Assembly (NCBI RefSeq): GCF_014023275.1
Contig: NZ_CP054697.1
Coordinates: 124,001 to 188,000, forward strand
Origin: Nostoc edaphicum CCNP1411
GTDB lineage: Bacteria > Cyanobacteriota > Cyanobacteriia > Cyanobacteriales > Nostocaceae
DNA length: 64,000 bases
Direction of reading: 5' to 3'
This document shows positions 63,801 to 64,000 of this stretch, piece by piece (position 1 is the stretch's first letter; the number at the start of each line of letters is the position of its first letter). The position numbers and the translations under genes are program-made. The notes beneath the pieces were generated by a model that made no database searches, was not told the DNA's origin, and saw only the letters and a program-made list of their open reading frames with translations.

Positions 63801-63893
63801 TTGACCACTCCAGCGTGACTTGCCTTGGTGATAGTAGTTCTTGATGAAGTAGTTGACTGCCATCTCTGATGACACGTTAGCAGCTGTTAGCAT
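57873..63893 (-). CDS. MobF/TrwC-like relaxase-helicase with Rep-like module and C-terminal repeats
   Basis: A 2006-residue protein that should nick the transfer origin and unwind the strand. The relaxase domain (about 1-300) has the HxHxH metal motif in SLDPHLHTHCLVMN (about 149-160). The helicase has Walker A WQGVAGAGKTFALKE (about 413-427) and Walker B IWVVDEAGLLSAKD. Residues about 960-1265 repeat the N-terminal module of the Rep protein, including DUF3854 (CAIAEGAKKAASLLSQGHAT, LPGPSKGVDDFIVASG). Then come a heptamer-encoded stretch, a low-complexity region overlapped by another frame, and seven 61-residue repeats (about 1464-1900). The tail (EEKMNIVRQLIRDDKPLILK) follows. Normal TrwC is about 970 residues, so half is extra. 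Confidence 0.8.
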   Translation of the reverse strand: MLTAANVSSEMAVNYFIKNYYHQGKSRWSGQGAEKLGLSGAVENQQAFKNVISGLSPNGREQLNARVLKPDQRRAALDCTFSTPKSVSLMALVGGDERLIAAHHQALTKVLTLMEQRYAITRVTQGDSRHRVNTANLVVAEFDHIESRSLDPHLHTHCLVMNTTQADGKWMSLVNNEIFANKKFLGMAYQSYLATEVIKLGYEVEPRQHGQFEIKGFKEQDLEAFSKRRQQIIAAGASTTWAEREKIWDNTRQCKQKVTESELKSLWNEEAAALGINFSLPVEPNSFVQDSLSQQTLEDALDNAIAHCSERNVAFKQEDLEKFILSESLFTDVTAIEPLIKQHQELIVLPYVQMQYTTWAAVKRELATIELMQSGQSKVNPICSTPVIESQLDKTSLNLGQRQAVSLAATTTDQFIAWQGVAGAGKTFALKELNAIAFAQGYTIKAFAPSSMAAKVLSEELGIHSETVASLLVSEPAPLIESNQIWVVDEAGLLSAKDAHALLERATLEGARLLLVGDTKQLSAVEAGNPFKSLQQAGIKTAHLNQSNRQRNLDLKIAVDLIADGRVEAGFKQLDTIGSIQEVSADTKLDIIAADYIGLGKEQRARTLVLAGTNVEKLALTQAIRGKLKIEGSLGATANITQLQAKNLTRVQMRYTHNFELGDVVMPTRNYKRRGLEKGKVYEVLSKELDRLILKTSAGTRLEVDTNFDKAVYQRDEIEIAVGDRLQWKKNDRQLQRRNGQEFIVTAIEGDSAQIQYLDSNRTETINLKQAQNLDYALVSTIYSSQGKTTDLALIAADHTIGQESFYVAISRARHNVKLYTKDKSELLELAQESKAKDNALELLMNSLKAERIQAKTASVSPRANEPIVKLEVAIAEPVLKAQPTITEQVSLAVSRPVPLVTTSLETVAKPTPKEKHRDDRKSPVFEKPVLKTAAPTEAFWIPQKQEEVPNFIESKHWQEFESSAIHPEIAALNFESLQFNYAGGEHEAWERLMVSEKLNRTNTGRLSEGLIKAYSHLDAGGWWCDAGVDARSFADLTPGDKPAIKRWGCYKPNTPRPKKDEENQIIEGKFIKYEHPPKVELSIFLLNVSEDIAERIYSKHKVNPTQQERKSGFWYCVWKYNLPCAIAEGAKKAASLLSQGHATIGLPGISAGYRSPKDEFGKKIGKSYLHEELAVFATQGRVFKFCFDYETKPETKLHIERDISVTGRLLQEAGARVKVVSLPGPSKGVDDFIVASGPLAYEKLSHEAKRLRDWQQHNQRFLNAAFPSPPHLTPEQRSIQLEGTGNRERATGNDKLDLLPTHREEEIEKTVACSPLPVPYLLQNKPQVQTHDFNQRQQPNTDTVANREDRAIDPENRAVTNQQPADERANQVIRNESNRETNRDECESREFLAAINRDAELEKVFEHGDDIAGINQSSTDDGLRGQRTEKLSRQINGQDSTIFNRETNYVHSSQPATRQLLNTISDYIEQSAIESALTQTILGLTEQLSQSHQQLVASKTTFNDFETALIQELQSHAQNKAILSISDYIEQSAIESALTQTILGLTEQLSQSHQQLLASKTTFNDFDEAVTAELQSHAQNKAILSISDYIEQSTVESALTQTILGLTEQLSQSHQQLVASKTTFNDFETALIQELQSHAQNKAILSISDYIEQSAIESALTQTILGLTEQLSQSHQQLLASKTTFNDFDEAVTAELQSHAQNKAILSISDYIEQSTVESALTQTILGLTEQLSQSHQQLVASKTTFNDFETALIQELQSHAQNKAILSISDYIEQSAIESALTQTILGLTEQLSQSHQQLLASKTTFNDFDEAVTAELQSHAQNKAILSISDYIEQSAIESALAQAVLGLTEQLSQSHQQLVASKTTFNDFETALTTELQSHVKKRAILSTSNSVEQSATESTLAKTLLAELKLHLKQMIQGLDIERLAEVVMEVGKYVKGEKVTGAKVSELFTSVTTDAKVLTFEEKMNIVRQLIRDDKPLILKRLKINPQQSDDNGEQIRFRR
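58205..59485 (-). repeat. Seven 183-bp (61-residue) tandem repeats in the relaxase
   Basis: The boundary sequence CAATATAATCAGAGATTG recurs at 58388, 58571, 58754 and onward to 59486, exactly 183 bases apart, with one degenerate unit before 58388. Units alternate between two types (ASKTTFNDFETALIQEL and ASKTTFNDFDEAVTAEL), so the larger period is 366 bp. Each unit is helical and Gln-rich (LTQTILGLTEQLSQSHQQLL). Confidence 0.9.
59507..59899 (-). CDS. Coiled-coil protein encoded in a second frame within the relaxase gene
   Basis: ATG 59899 to a stop at 59507 gives 130 residues with regular heptads (LLTEKIEQLTQRIEQLQTNS; MSELIKLLETSQTEKLTEMS; LQELTKALQMMGFEVNEQRN). In the relaxase frame the same bases encode an Asn/Arg/Asp-rich, unstructured stretch (NRAVTNQQPADERANQVIRN). 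The second frame is far more protein-like. It may be a true nested gene, an older gene absorbed when the relaxase ORF was extended, or a frameshifted part of the relaxase. AGGTACAAACCC before the ATG is a weak ribosome-binding site. Confidence 0.5.
   Translation of the reverse strand: MTLTNDNNPTQIQLLTEKIEQLTQRIEQLQTNSQQMSELIKLLETSQTEKLTEMSASHANFLQQLTEMLNSKKSSSMETILQELTKALQMMGFEVNEQRNSQDKLTDKIQQFLIEKQIMSILHNQPPDNS
59933..60047. repeat. Heptamer inverted repeat inside the relaxase coding frame
   Basis: GGGAACAGGTAATGGGGAAC on the left and CCCTGTTGCCCGTTCCCTGT on the right face each other about 50 bases apart. They are translated in the relaxase as EGTGNRERATGND and VACSPLPVPYLLQ. The element keeps the frame open. 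Confidence 0.65.
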
Positions 63894-64000
63894 CGCTCAC
63901 CTCTGCCATCAGCAAAACATAACTTAACTCGACGACTATTGAACAACCCCCAAAAAATATTGAAGTCATTGTTTAACGCCGACATCAAACTCGCTTTGGT
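63887..64000 (-). CDS. Possible upstream gene, C-terminus only
   Basis: An open frame enters from the window edge and ends in ATGCTAA, overlapping the relaxase start (stop at 63887, relaxase ATG at 63893), which suggests coupling. The visible end reads MSALNNDFNIFWGLFNSRR. Too short to identify. Confidence 0.35.
   Translation of the reverse strand, partial: TKASLMSALNNDFNIFWGLFNSRRVKLCFADGRGERC

Overview
The window looks like part of a large plasmid from a filamentous, heterocyst-type cyanobacterium (Nostoc or a relative). The signs are many HIP1 octamers (GCGATCGC), tandem heptamer repeats (STRRs), an RpaB-type response regulator, a CyRepA1-like replication protein, and cyanobacterial FHA, CHAT, STAND and Ser/Thr kinase genes. 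This assignment rests on recognising the sequences; no database was searched.

Layout. Positions 1-11.5 kb hold a sulfur-flavoured cargo region: a HAD hydrolase (edge), an AprA/FrdA-like flavoprotein, two sulfonate/nitrate-type substrate-binding proteins plus the remnant of a third, an FAD oxidoreductase fused to a persulfide-dioxygenase-like domain, one CadD-like transporter and a fragment of another. It also holds decayed genes: transposase, SDR and RpaB pieces. Positions 11.7-18 kb hold an integrase with a frameshift, several plasmid genes of unknown function, a second frameshifted gene, and a four-helix-bundle (S23) gene inside an inverted repeat. Positions 18.9-29.6 kb hold a glycosyltransferase, an FHA-type exported protein and a CHAT/TPR protease-like protein, which converge on a STAND ATPase, Ser/Thr kinase and secreted-protein operon. 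Positions 30-40 kb are the plasmid core: a replication protein split by one base, a small tyrosine recombinase, DNA-binding proteins, a VapC-type toxin-antitoxin pair and two ribbon-helix-helix proteins. Positions 40.3-57.6 kb are a type IV secretion (conjugation) operon running pilin, VirB3, VirB4, VirB5, VirB6, VirB8, VirB10, VirB9 and the coupling protein, then accessory genes and an Mrr-like nuclease. Positions 57.9-63.9 kb encode, on the other strand, a 2006-residue MobF/TrwC-like relaxase-helicase.

How they work together. The relaxase would nick the plasmid, the coupling protein would deliver it to the secretion channel, and the Rep protein would replicate it. Transfer is probably broken as sequenced: a complete 1890-bp insertion sequence with 9-bp target duplications splits the coupling protein. 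Rep and one integrase are each split by one extra base, so either the plasmid is decaying or the assembly has indel errors.

Most interesting structures: (1) at least seven pairs of inverted tandem heptamer arrays, two of which enclose an S23 four-helix-bundle gene; (2) a relaxase that contains a copy of the N-terminal module of the Rep protein, a 61-residue repeat expanded by 366-bp units, and a coiled-coil reading frame nested in a second frame; (3) a metallo-beta-lactamase domain carrying an in-frame palindromic repeat.
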